A stretch of 64,000 nucleotides of DNA from Variovorax sp. dw_308 (GCF_019207085.1 NZ_JAATOM010000002.1:1-64000); one strand, 5' to 3'. Shown: positions 1 to 7,347, numbered from the stretch's first letter. Notes: a model not told the origin generated them from the letters alone. Program-made: numbers and translations.

Positions 1-198
1 AAGGATGGTGTCGGTGTCGGCGAGGCGGGCTTTTTCCTGCTGGGCGGCGATGGCCTCGGCATCGCGCGTGGCAGCGGGACGCGGGGTTTGCGCCGTGGCC
101 CAGGGCATGCCGAGCAGTGCCGCGGCCAGTGCGATCCACCGGGCCCTCGATGCCCAGCACGGCGGCGCTTGCCGCTCAAGTCTTGACAGACACTCCAT
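1..198 (-). CDS. N-terminus of a secreted protein, cut by the window edge
   Basis: Sixty-six codons are visible, starting at an ATG at 198 on the minus strand; the remainder lies beyond base 1. The start is supported by a purine-rich ribosome-binding site (GGGAGG) just upstream of the ATG. The product begins with a basic stretch, followed by a hydrophobic segment at about residues 22-35 and an Ala-x-Ala-Gln signal-peptidase-like site near residue 37. A charged Ala/Gln/Lys-rich region follows. This looks like a Sec signal peptide on a periplasmic or outer-membrane protein. No domain can be recognised in the short piece seen, so the function is unknown. Confidence 0.6.
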   Translation of the reverse strand, partial: MECLSRLERQAPPCWASRARWIALAAALLGMPWATAQTPRPAATRDAEAIAAQQEKARLADTDTIL

Positions 199-653
199 GG
201 GACCTCCCTGCGACGTGCCCTTGGGTCAATGGCCCGCGAGTTCCACCATGTAGGCGGATCCCACTCGCTCCTGCGCAGATGATTCCGAAGCTGATCATTT
301 GCTCGACTCCATCGCGGCAACGCCGCGCGCACTTGCGTCCGTTCGCTTTCGACTCCCTTTCGCGCGGACTATGGCCCCGCATCCGTACATGGCGCATCAC
401 CCGGAATGAGTAGCGCGATCCCACCGCAATCTCGAGATTCGTCGGTCTCTTTTGCCGTCGATGCCGATTGAAACGACGGTAGTTGCAAGATGCCCGTCGC
501 GACAGCGCGAAGCGATGAATGAGCGAGCGGAGCGACGAAACGCCCCTTCTGCACGACGAATCGACCGCAAGTCGCTTCACGTTCGACATCAAGCAGGAGC
601 CGGTGCCCTACGCGCGTGTTCATGCCGATGGTCGCGGCCGTACAGTTGAAGGC
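199..653. other. Intergenic region without a supported gene
   Basis: Several short frames are open on both strands, but their translations are Arg/Ser-rich with no start signal or recognisable domain. I see no RNA gene or clear terminator. The stretch separates the divergent partial secreted gene from the DUF1801 gene, so promoters for both probably lie here; no convincing -35/-10 pair was picked out. Confidence 0.5.
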
Positions 654-1031
654 ATGGCAAGCCACCCGCGCCCGACCACCATCGCCGAATACATCGAGCG
701 TGCGCCACCCGAGGGCCAGCCGCATCTGCACCGCCTCTACGCGATCCTCAAGGAGGCCGCCCCGCACGCGACGGAAGCGATCAAGTGGGGCACGCCCTTC
801 TTCGTCGAGCCGCGCTTCCTGTTCGCTTTCTCCGCACACAAGGCGCATCTGGACTTCACCCCGACGGAAGCCGGCCTGGCGCCGTTCCGCGTGGAACTCG
901 GGAAGCACAAGACCACGAAGAACATGCTCCAGGTTCCGTACAAGCAGGCCTTGCCGGAGGAACTGATCCGCACGATCGCGATGCACCGTGTCCGCGTCGT
1001 GCGGGAACGCGAGGACGACAGCTTCTGGTAG
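654..1031 (+). CDS. DUF1801 (YdhG-like) small protein
   Basis: A 125-residue soluble protein of the DUF1801/YdhG-like family. Family hallmarks visible are the HRLYAILKEA helix followed by EAIKWGTPFF and the core strand LFAFSAHKAHLDF. The C-terminal half has the usual helix ending in a basic Arg-rich tail. The ATG at 654 was chosen because homology begins just after it; an upstream in-frame ATG at 519 would add 45 residues of low-complexity sequence. No signal peptide or membrane segment is present. Members of this family are small and mostly uncharacterised, often annotated as iron chaperone-like by similarity to YdhG/Fra; that role is not evident here. It stands alone, upstream of the sigma factor cluster. 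Confidence 0.75.
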   Translation: MASHPRPTTIAEYIERAPPEGQPHLHRLYAILKEAAPHATEAIKWGTPFFVEPRFLFAFSAHKAHLDFTPTEAGLAPFRVELGKHKTTKNMLQVPYKQALPEELIRTIAMHRVRVVREREDDSFW

Positions 1032-1105
1032 CGCGGGCCGGCCCGGGGGGGCTGCGCAGTGTTGGGCGATTCGCGTCGCACCCCGCAGATTTTTCTCGCG
1101 ACGAT

Positions 1106-1136
1106 TGAACCGATCGCCGGTTTCCCGGAATGAACC
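1106..1136 (+). promoter_or_regulatory. Two TGAACC motifs upstream of the ECF sigma gene
   Basis: TGAACC occurs at 1106-1111 and again at 1131-1136, about 60 bases before the sigma factor start. The AAC core resembles the -35 element of ECF-type promoters, and a third copy lies at 4417 before the last part of the same cluster. Autoregulation by the sigma factor is inferred; the -10 element is not clear. Confidence 0.3.
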
Positions 1137-1190
1137 CTGCAGCGATACACAGGAGTAGAGTTTCTGACCACCTCACTTGACGAGCCGCCC

Positions 1191-1796
1191 ATGCCGAGCC
1201 CGCCGCGCCACGCCTTCCGGACACCGGATGCGGGAGCGGTGTCGGCCGAGCGCGTCGAGGCCGGGTTGGTCAGCCGGACAGCGGGCGGCGAGTTGCCGGC
1301 GTTCGAAGCGCTGTACCGGGCCTACCATCCGCGACTCACCCGGTTCCTGGACCGCATGACTCGGCGGCCATCGCTCGTCGGCGAACTGCTCAACGACACG
1401 ATGATGGTCGTCTGGAACCGGGCCGGTACCTACAACGGCCAGTGCAAGGTATCGACCTGGATCTTCGCGATCGCCTATCGCAACGCCATCAAGGCACTGA
1501 GCCGGTTGGACGAACCCGTGCCCGACGCGCCCGATGACGCGCATCCCGCACCGCAGGAAGCCGGGCCCGAGTACCGCGCCTCTCAATCGCAACTGCGCGC
1601 ACACCTGGCAAAGGCACTGGACCATCTGTCGGTGGAACAACGTGCGGTGGTCCAGCTCACCTACTTCCACGGCATCGACTACCGCGAGATCGGCGAGATC
1701 GTCGGCTGCCCCGTCGACACCGTGAAGACGCGCATGTTCCACGCAAGGCGCCGCCTGAAGGCCATGCTGCCCGGCACGATGGAGGACTGGCTGTGA
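1191..1796 (+). CDS. ECF-type RNA polymerase sigma factor
   Basis: A 201-residue group-4 sigma factor. Sigma region 2 is at about residues 35-100, containing the FEALYRAYHPRLTRFL helix and the STWIFAIAYRNAI core. Region 4 is at about residues 138-195 and has the helix-turn-helix segment YREIGEIVGCPVDTVKTRMF. Regions 1 and 3 are absent, as expected for ECF factors. The stop overlaps the start of the anti-sigma gene (GTGA), and the protease gene overlaps in turn, so the three are translationally coupled. It probably drives its own cluster in response to an envelope or secretion signal; this is inferred from context. The ATG has only a weak ribosome-binding site. Confidence 0.9.
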   Translation: MPSPPRHAFRTPDAGAVSAERVEAGLVSRTAGGELPAFEALYRAYHPRLTRFLDRMTRRPSLVGELLNDTMMVVWNRAGTYNGQCKVSTWIFAIAYRNAIKALSRLDEPVPDAPDDAHPAPQEAGPEYRASQSQLRAHLAKALDHLSVEQRAVVQLTYFHGIDYREIGEIVGCPVDTVKTRMFHARRRLKAMLPGTMEDWL

Positions 1797-2464
1797 GTGG
1801 GCGCGTGGTCCATCTCGGCGGCGACGTGCACCAGCAGGTGCAGGCCCTGCTGCCCTGGTATGTCGGGCAAAGCCTCGATCAGGAGGAGCGCGCCCGCGTC
1901 GAGACGCACATTGCCGAATGCCCGCGCTGCCAGGCCGAACTGGCCTGGGAGCGGCAGCTCCAGGCGGAGTGCGCCGGTATCGAGGAAGTGCAGGGCAATG
2001 TCGAGCACGACCTTGCGCAACTGCGCGAGCGCATGGCCCGCGTTGCCGACCCGCACCGCCAACGCCGCGACTTTGTCGCGCGCCTGAAGGATCACTGGCG
2101 CGCCAATCCGGCCTGGACACGCCGGGCATTGGCCGGGCAATTCGTGTTGATTGCGGTACTGGGCGGCGCGCTGCTCCTGTCGCTGCCTCCTGCGCCGCAA
2201 TTCCGGGCACTCGGCGACGCTGCCTTGCCATCGGCGCAAGACGGCGCCGGTCGCCTGATCGTGCGATTCCGCCCGGACGCGACCGAGCAGGATATGCGGC
2301 GCGTGCTGCGCGACAGCAAGGCCCGCCTGGTCTACGGGCCGACGGCCACCGACGCCTGGTTGCTGAGCGTGCCCGCGGACCTCGAATCGGCTGCGGTGAA
2401 GCAACTGCGAGAAGAACGCTCGGTGCTGCTCGTCGAGTCGCTCGACGGTCGGGCGGTGCCGTGA
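1793..2464 (+). CDS. Zinc-finger anti-sigma factor with prodomain-like periplasmic end
   Basis: A 223-residue single-span membrane protein, presumed to hold the preceding sigma factor inactive. The N-terminal cytoplasmic part carries the ZAS zinc motif His39-x3-Cys43-x2-Cys46. One membrane helix follows at about residues 113-131. The periplasmic part (about residues 150-220) resembles an inhibitor-I9/subtilisin-propeptide fold, with strands such as RLIVRFRPDATEQDMRRVL and a WLLSVPAD strand. The next gene is a subtilisin, which makes this ending striking: it may be bound or cut by that protease. The GTG start overlaps the sigma stop, and its own stop overlaps the protease GTG. The fold assignment of the C-terminal part is by eye. 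Confidence 0.8.
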   Translation: MSGRVVHLGGDVHQQVQALLPWYVGQSLDQEERARVETHIAECPRCQAELAWERQLQAECAGIEEVQGNVEHDLAQLRERMARVADPHRQRRDFVARLKDHWRANPAWTRRALAGQFVLIAVLGGALLLSLPPAPQFRALGDAALPSAQDGAGRLIVRFRPDATEQDMRRVLRDSKARLVYGPTATDAWLLSVPADLESAAVKQLREERSVLLVESLDGRAVP

Positions 2465-3714
2465 AGCGGCTGTGGCTGGCCTGGCTGCTGTTGCTCGCGT
2501 TGGTGCAGCCGCATGCCCTCGCGGCGGAGGGCGACCCGGCCGGCGATCCGGTTGCGGCATCGGCTGTGGCCGGCCAGCAGGTCCTGCTGTTGCTGCGCTT
2601 GCCACCGGAGCATTTTCGGCCCGAGACCGCCTATTCAGGCGGCTATGGCGACGGCCCCGCCACCGGCGCAAGGCGGCGCGTGGCCATGGCGCTGGCTCGC
2701 GAACATGGACTGACTCTGGTCACCGACTGGGTCATGCCACTTCTGGGCGTGGATTGTTTCGTGATGACCGTGCCGGACGGCGAACTGCCCGAACGCGTGG
2801 CGCAAGCGCTGTCACGCGATGCCCGCGTGGCGTGGGCCCAGCCCATGAATGTCTACCGAGCCAACGGCGGTGGCGATCCGTTGTATACGCTGCAGCCCTC
2901 GGCACAAGCCTGGCACCTGCTGGATCTGCATGAAACGGCCACGGGCCGCAACGTCCGGGTGGCCGTGGTCGACAGCCGCGTCGACAAGCACCATCCGGAC
3001 CTGGAAGGCCAGGTGGCATTGGAGGAGAACTTCGTCGATGGCCGCGGGGATCTCCCGGAGGACCACGGGACGGCGGTGGCCGGCATCATCGCAGCGCGCG
3101 CGGGCAATGGCGTCGGCATCGTGGGCGTGGCGCCGAATGCGCGCCTGCTGGCACTGCGCGCATGTTGGCAGGAGAACCCGCAGTCCACGGCCTGCACCAG
3201 CCTGAGCCTTGCCATGGCCCTGCATTTCGCGATTGCACACAACGCGGACGTCATCAACCTGAGCCTCAGCGGGCCGCCCGATCGCCTGCTCGACGAGCTG
3301 CTGAACGTGGCGCTGTCGCGCCGCATCAGCGTGGTCGGCGCCGTCGACAGGCATCGGGCGAATGGCGGGTTTCCCGCCTCGCATGCCGGTGTCGTCGCGG
3401 TGGCCGACGACGACGGCCAGCCGGCGCTGGAAGGCGCCTTGCTGGCACCGGGTCGCGACGTGCTCACGACCTTGCCCGATGGCCGCTGGAACCTGGTCTC
3501 GGGCGCGTCCTATGCGGCAGCCCACGTCACCGGGCTGGTCGCCTTGATGCGGGAGCGCTTGCCGGCGCAGGCTGCACCGGCTTCCATCGCCAGCATCGCC
3601 CTTTTCCCTGGCGGAGCCGTCGACGCCTGTGCCACACTGGCTCGCGTCGCCGGCAATGCTGCCTGCGTCCGCACCGTGACGCGTTCCTCGAATCCTCCCA
3701 ACGATCGCCCGTGA
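2461..3714 (+). CDS. Secreted subtilisin-like S8 serine protease
   Basis: A 417-residue exported serine peptidase. A signal peptide covers residues 1-22 and an I9-like propeptide about 40-132. The catalytic domain follows, with Asp171 in VAVVDSRVD, His202 in DHGTAVAGI and Ser350 in SGASYAAAH. The usual Ala-Gly-Asn oxyanion-hole motif before the catalytic Ser is not seen; the aligned stretch reads GAVDRHR, so the Asn may be replaced. The GTG at 2461 overlaps the anti-sigma stop; the reading frame is open upstream to 1918, but that part is a shadow. The protein acts in the periplasm or outside. It may process the anti-sigma factor or be a regulated effector; activity is uncertain given the missing Asn. 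Confidence 0.88.
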   Translation: MKRLWLAWLLLLALVQPHALAAEGDPAGDPVAASAVAGQQVLLLLRLPPEHFRPETAYSGGYGDGPATGARRRVAMALAREHGLTLVTDWVMPLLGVDCFVMTVPDGELPERVAQALSRDARVAWAQPMNVYRANGGGDPLYTLQPSAQAWHLLDLHETATGRNVRVAVVDSRVDKHHPDLEGQVALEENFVDGRGDLPEDHGTAVAGIIAARAGNGVGIVGVAPNARLLALRACWQENPQSTACTSLSLAMALHFAIAHNADVINLSLSGPPDRLLDELLNVALSRRISVVGAVDRHRANGGFPASHAGVVAVADDDGQPALEGALLAPGRDVLTTLPDGRWNLVSGASYAAAHVTGLVALMRERLPAQAAPASIASIALFPGGAVDACATLARVAGNAACVRTVTRSSNPPNDRP

Positions 3715-3715
3715 C

Positions 3716-4408
3716 ATGCCGGCCACGGGTCTGCGTGTCGCGCTCGTTCCCCCGCTCGTCCTCGCCTGTGGCGCCGCGTTCGCGCAGGTCGGCTGGAACA
3801 TCGCCTTCCTTTCCGACGATCGCTACCGCGGCGTGTCCCTGAGCGACGGACAACCCGCGGTGCGCCTGAGCGTCGGCTTCGATGCGCCGAGCGGATGGTT
3901 CGGCGGCGCGTCGCTGACGAGCGTGTCGCTGGGCCAGGATGAGCGGCAGTTGCAAATGCTTGGCTACGGCGGCTTCGTGGGCCGGCTGACGGACCGCCTC
4001 GGCTGGGAAGCGGGTGTGATCGCCGTCCACTACACGGCCGACACGCGCTACGACTACGGCGAGGCTTTTGCGGGCCTGACCGGCGAACGATGGAACCTGC
4101 GGGTGCACTACGCGCCGGACTATTTCGGCAGCGGTGCGCGCACCGTCTACACCGAGTTCAATGTCGGGCTGCCCCTCTCGCAGATGACACGCGCGACGGC
4201 TCACGCCGGCGCGCTGGTGCAAGTCGGAGGCGTTCCGGCTGCCGGCGAGCGGACGACGCTGGATGGAAGCCTGGGCCTGGCGGTGGGACGCGATGCGTGG
4301 GAAGTACGGCTTGAATGGGTCGCCGGCGGGCGTGCCCCGATCCATCCCATCGGCTATCGCCGCGCGGCAAGCAGCGCACTCGTACTGAGCGCGTCCCTCG
4401 CGTTTTGA
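3716..4408 (+). CDS. Outer-membrane beta-barrel protein, TIGR02001-like
   Basis: A 230-residue exported protein beginning one base after the protease stop. The signal peptide ends near AAFAQ (residue 24). The mature part is a run of amphipathic beta-strands, many containing alternating aromatic residues, and it ends in the C-terminal Phe typical of outer-membrane barrels. The opening GWNIAFLSDDRYRGVSLSDGQP matches the start of the TIGR02001 (Gcw_chp) family, whose members often begin with a strand describing 'YRGxS'. Function in this family is unknown. Its position in the sigma/anti-sigma/protease operon suggests it is a porin-like or export-linked part of the same response. Confidence 0.75.
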   Translation: MPATGLRVALVPPLVLACGAAFAQVGWNIAFLSDDRYRGVSLSDGQPAVRLSVGFDAPSGWFGGASLTSVSLGQDERQLQMLGYGGFVGRLTDRLGWEAGVIAVHYTADTRYDYGEAFAGLTGERWNLRVHYAPDYFGSGARTVYTEFNVGLPLSQMTRATAHAGALVQVGGVPAAGERTTLDGSLGLAVGRDAWEVRLEWVAGGRAPIHPIGYRRAASSALVLSASLAF

Positions 4409-4416
4409 ACTCGCAG

Positions 4417-4422
4417 TGAACC
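4417..4422 (+). promoter_or_regulatory. TGAACC motif before the small lipoprotein gene
   Basis: A third copy of TGAACC, here followed by TTT, lies 55 bases upstream of the GTG of the small lipoprotein. The spacing is close to that of the copy at 1131 before the sigma gene. It may be a -35 element for the same ECF factor; inferred from spacing and sequence only. Confidence 0.25.
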
Positions 4423-4471
4423 TTTAGTCCCGGGCGCGGAATTCACCGAGGCCCGACCGAAAGGAATCGCA

Positions 4472-4591
4472 GTGACGGCCTATCGCCCGACCTTGTGTGG
4501 GTTCGCTTGTGCCAGTGCACTGGCGCTGCTTGCCTGCGGTGGCGGTGGTGGCTATGGCGGCGGCGGAAACCTCAATTTACGGCCGCATTGA
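4472..4591 (+). CDS. Tiny Gly-rich lipoprotein
   Basis: A 39-residue product from a GTG start preceded by AAGGA at a good distance. The N-terminal region is hydrophobic and ends in the lipobox LALLAC (Cys22), so the mature peptide would be only about 18 residues: a poly-Gly run with one Tyr, then NLNLRPH. This is too small for most gene callers, but start signal, lipobox and position agree. It lies between the barrel gene and a TPR protein whose mature N-terminus is also poly-Gly. The two may share an anchoring or export feature. No function is known. Confidence 0.5.
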   Translation: MTAYRPTLCGFACASALALLACGGGGGYGGGGNLNLRPH

Positions 4592-4624
4592 CGTCAAGTC
4601 CTCGATGCAAAGGAGAAATTCATC

Positions 4625-5137
4625 ATGAGACGCACAGCAGTTGTCGTGTTCATTTCAGGCATGTCGCTGGTCCTCAGCCTGAGCGCCATGGCCGCGGGGG
4701 GTGGCAGTGGTGGCGGCAGTGGCGGCGGCGCTGGCGGCGGCGGCGCCGAGACGACCAACCCCGACCCCGACTTCCGCGCCGGCATGGCCGCGGTCCACAA
4801 GAACGACTGGCAGCAGGTCGTGATCTCCATGACCGCCTACACCGCCCGCGACCCCAACAACGCCGACGCCTGGAACGAACTCGGCCATGCGCACCGGCTG
4901 CTCGGCAACATGGATGCATCGCTGAATGAATACGCCAAGGCGCTGAAGATCAATCCGAAGCACCGGGACGCTCATGAGTACCTCGGCGAGGCCTACCTGC
5001 AGATGGGTGACCTGGCGCGCGCCGAACAGGAACTGAAGACGCTCGATTCGCTCTGCTTCCTGCCCTGCGAGCAGTACACCGACCTGAAGGGCGAGATCGC
5101 GAAGTACCGGAGCAAGCAGGCCAAGGCGGGGACGTGA
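4625..5137 (+). CDS. Exported TPR protein with Gly-rich N-terminus
   Basis: A 170-residue exported protein. The signal peptide (residues 1-23) ends at SAMAA and is followed by a run of Gly and Ser to about residue 40. Two to three tetratricopeptide repeats occupy about residues 48-150, including DAWNELGHAHRLLGNMDAS and DAHEYLGEAYLQMGDLARAE. Two Cys residues in SLCFLPCEQY could form a disulfide in the periplasm. A ribosome-binding site (AAAGGAG) precedes the ATG. TPR proteins are protein-protein scaffolds; here it is probably a periplasmic partner of the protease/barrel cluster. It ends 18 bases before the convergent lipoprotein gene. Confidence 0.8.
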   Translation: MRRTAVVVFISGMSLVLSLSAMAAGGGSGGGSGGGAGGGGAETTNPDPDFRAGMAAVHKNDWQQVVISMTAYTARDPNNADAWNELGHAHRLLGNMDASLNEYAKALKINPKHRDAHEYLGEAYLQMGDLARAEQELKTLDSLCFLPCEQYTDLKGEIAKYRSKQAKAGT

Positions 5138-5155
5138 TCGCGACCTTTGCCGAGG

Positions 5156-5866
5156 TCATTGCCATGACTCCAGCTCCAGCGTGCGCGTGCCGCCGGTGAC
5201 ATAGGCCAGGCGCTCGGCCGGCTCCTCGCGCTGCACGCGCACGAGGCCCACGCCGCGGCAGTACCACTCGGTGCTGGTGAGCGGCATGTCGCGCCACCCG
5301 CGCACCGCGTCGGCATAGAGGCGCAGCATGGCGGTGCCCTTGACGCGCAGGCAATGCTCGTAGTGCCCGGCGGGCACCTCGACCGCTTCGTCCTCCGCCT
5401 CGATCTGGTAGCTCATCGGGATGCTGGGATGCTCATGGCGAATCTCGCGCGGGAAATCATTGCGCCGCATCAGCAGGTAGGCCGTGGTGCTGGCCTGCCA
5501 CTGCGTGCCCGTGGTGAATGGCGCGCGCAGCACGAAGCGCCGGGGCTTGTCGGGCATCGGTGAATCGTCGAGATCGCTCTTGCTGGCCACGCGGTAGATG
5601 CCGGTGTCGTCGGCGCGCAGCCAGTAGTCGACGCCGCTGTCGCTGCGGCGGCGCCAGGCCGGGCCGCCTTCGAGCCCTTCGTCCGACGAAGAACCGAGCG
5701 TGCGCAAGACGAGGGTCTCGCGCTCGGTGATGCCGTCCTCGCCCTGCGTGGTGACGCGGTAGGTCCAGCGATGGCCGCCTTCCAGCGGAAAGTATGAGTT
5801 CGACGGGCCGCCGGAGTGGCAGCCGGCGATGAAGGCAAGTATCACGACGAGGCCAGCGCGCATCAC
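5156..5866 (-). CDS. Lipoprotein of unknown function
   Basis: A 236-residue lipoprotein with the lipobox FIAGC (Cys16). The mature part is beta-rich (for example GHRWTYRVTTQGEDG, then LRADDTGIYRVAS), resembling uncharacterised periplasmic or outer-membrane lipoproteins. Two further Cys residues (HCLR and WYCRG) may pair. It is the last gene of the ExbB/ExbD-like cluster; its start overlaps the stop of the preceding membrane-protein gene (ATGA). Its likely job is a partner of that proton channel on the periplasmic side, by analogy with Ton/Tol systems, but no family is recognised. Confidence 0.7.
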   Translation of the reverse strand: MMRAGLVVILAFIAGCHSGGPSNSYFPLEGGHRWTYRVTTQGEDGITERETLVLRTLGSSSDEGLEGGPAWRRRSDSGVDYWLRADDTGIYRVASKSDLDDSPMPDKPRRFVLRAPFTTGTQWQASTTAYLLMRRNDFPREIRHEHPSIPMSYQIEAEDEAVEVPAGHYEHCLRVKGTAMLRLYADAVRGWRDMPLTSTEWYCRGVGLVRVQREEPAERLAYVTGGTRTLELESWQ

Positions 5867-6357
5867 TTCTCCGGCAACTGCGGCACCGGCATGTCGCGCA
5901 GTTTGATCGCAGTCTCATCATTGCCGGGCCGCAGCCAGGCGAGCCCTTCCTTGCGCACCTTGGGCTCGGTCGTGCCAAGCTGCGTCACGCCTTCTCGCAC
6001 TTTCTTCATGCCGTCGTTCAACAGCGAGTGCAGGTCCTTGCTGTAGGGCAGCCGATAGGCGCGCGGCTGCGCGGCCGGCTTCCCATCCTCGATCGCATTG
6101 ACCCACACGTAGAGACCGCCCGCGCGCTTGCTCGTCGGCTCGTCGATCACGGCAGCGAGCAGCATGAAGCGCTCGGGCATCGCGTCCGGACTCGGCCAGC
6201 CCCACATGCGGTGCACCACGTCGTCGGCATAGAAGTAGAAGCAGGTCACGCTGACCACCAGCAGGCCCTTGAGCCACGCGGGCCAGCGCGACCACAGCAG
6301 CGACATCATCGCCAGCAGCACCAACGCCGTGAAGCTCAGCACAAGGCTCAAGGTCAT
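5863..6357 (-). CDS. Small membrane protein of the ExbB/ExbD-like cluster
   Basis: A 164-residue protein with two hydrophobic segments, at about residues 3-20 and 29-46, followed by a soluble part of about 115 residues that is probably periplasmic. I recognise no domain. The gene overlaps both neighbours by ATGA junctions: the ExbD-like gene upstream and the lipoprotein gene downstream. Translational coupling at both ends suggests a fixed stoichiometry with those products. It may be a structural or energy-coupling component of the channel complex. Confidence 0.65.
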   Translation of the reverse strand: MTLSLVLSFTALVLLAMMSLLWSRWPAWLKGLLVVSVTCFYFYADDVVHRMWGWPSPDAMPERFMLLAAVIDEPTSKRAGGLYVWVNAIEDGKPAAQPRAYRLPYSKDLHSLLNDGMKKVREGVTQLGTTEPKVRKEGLAWLRPGNDETAIKLRDMPVPQLPEK

Positions 6358-6959
6358 AGTCGCTGCACCAGCTTCTTCGGCAATGTGTTGATGTTGGCGA
6401 CGCTGCCGTCGGCCAGGATGGTGAAGCGCGCGGCCGTTGCCTCGTCGCCCGGGCGTGCCAGCGTGACCTTGCCGTTGAACACGATCTCGGCGCGGGGGTT
6501 GACCCTGGTGACGGCCACCGTGACTTCGACCGGCCGCCCGTCGCGCGACTGGTAGTACTGGACGTTGACGGTGAACTCGCCCGGCACGATGCCGCGGATG
6601 GTCACCACCTCCTCGCGGAAGGGGCTGACGATGCGATGGCCGTCGACGAGGGTCGAGGCGTTGGCATCGCCGCGGTCGTCGCGGTCGAGGTACATCAGGC
6701 CGGCCTCGCGCTGGCGGAACCAGACGAGGTTGCCGGACGGGTCCTGCACCCAGGTGTCGATGTCGTTCGGATTGCGGTCCGGCCAGTCGACGGTGATGAG
6801 GTATTCAGCCTTCGAGCGCACGTCACCGGCCTTGAGCGCCTTCGGGTTCATGGCCAGCAGCGCGACGATGAAGCAGAAGACGAAGGCGATCAGCATGTTG
6901 AACAACATGTCGTAGAAAGGGTCGACCTCGGGCTCGCGGCGGACGTGGCGGCGGCGCAT
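6354..6959 (-). CDS. ExbD/TolR-like proton-channel partner
   Basis: A 201-residue protein with a short basic N-terminus (MRRRHVRREPE), one membrane helix at about residues 15-37, and a periplasmic domain. The segment DPFYDMLFNMLIAFVFCF places an Asp (Asp17) where ExbD/TolR/MotB carry the proton-conducting Asp. The periplasmic part (YLITVDWPDRNPNDIDTWV onward) is beta-rich and does not look like a standard ExbD domain. The start at 6959 was chosen over a longer frame reaching 7172, because the extra 71 residues come from a hexamer repeat and a repeat element. It pairs with the ExbB-like gene about 390 bases upstream. Confidence 0.7.
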   Translation of the reverse strand: MRRRHVRREPEVDPFYDMLFNMLIAFVFCFIVALLAMNPKALKAGDVRSKAEYLITVDWPDRNPNDIDTWVQDPSGNLVWFRQREAGLMYLDRDDRGDANASTLVDGHRIVSPFREEVVTIRGIVPGEFTVNVQYYQSRDGRPVEVTVAVTRVNPRAEIVFNGKVTLARPGDEATAARFTILADGSVANINTLPKKLVQRL

Positions 6960-7003
6960 GTTCAGCGTTCCGTTGCGCTGCGGGGCGCCTGAGGCTCGAA
7001 CAC

Positions 7004-7027
7004 GGACTCGGACTCGGACTCGGACTC
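7004..7027. repeat. Hexamer tandem repeat (GGACTC)4
   Basis: Four perfect copies of GGACTC in a row, followed by a partial copy. It lies between the ExbD-like start and the inverted repeat elements. Slippage here would change the spacing upstream of the ExbD-like gene. Confidence 0.85.
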
Positions 7028-7055
7028 GGTCCAGGGCGAGGGCCGAGGCCACCGG

Positions 7056-7120
7056 GTATTCCCCTCCGCGAATGTCCCCCGCCCTTCGGGCTCCTCCTTT
7101 ATTTCGCTGCGGGGAACACC
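7056..7120 (-). repeat. Repeat element, left copy (inverted relative to 7195-7272)
   Basis: Read on the minus strand, this copy has a 24-base block beginning CCCCGCAGCG, a short GC hairpin centre (CCCGAAGGG), and a second block beginning GCGGGGGACATT. Both blocks recur in the copy at 7195-7272 on the plus strand, while the hairpin centres differ. This looks like a REP/MITE-like dispersed element present twice head-to-head. Confidence 0.75.
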
Positions 7121-7194
7121 CGGCACCCTCAGCCCTGGACACGCTGGGTCGTGCAGGCTGGTGCGCGACCACGGTGTGTCTGGATCACGTCGAT

Positions 7195-7272
7195 GGTGTG
7201 CTCCCCGCAGCGAAATAAAGGAGGAGTCGGCAGTCGAAGACTGACGGCGGGGGACATTCGCGGAGGGGAGTA
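7195..7272 (+). repeat. Repeat element, right copy
   Basis: Same two conserved blocks as the left copy, in the opposite orientation. The centre is a longer hairpin with CAGTC and GACTG arms around a GAA loop. Together the two copies can form a very long imperfect stem enclosing about 75 bases. They lie between the ExbB-like and ExbD-like genes and probably separate or modulate their transcription. Confidence 0.75.
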
Positions 7273-7347
7273 CGCCGTCGGCGTGAGCCCGCGCACAGTC
7301 CACACGATCGGCTGTCGGGGGTGAATATGGCCAGCGCCAAAGCTGGT

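Noticed and set aside
1918-2460. An N-terminal extension of the S8 protease
   Set aside because: It overlaps the whole anti-sigma gene in another frame and is Arg/Ala-rich; the GTG at 2461 gives a proper signal peptide and gene overlap.
6960-7172. A longer ExbD-like protein with an Arg-Val repeat at its N-terminus
   Set aside because: The added segment is translated from the GGACTC repeat and part of the repeat element; the basic MRRRH start at 6959 suits a one-helix inner-membrane protein.
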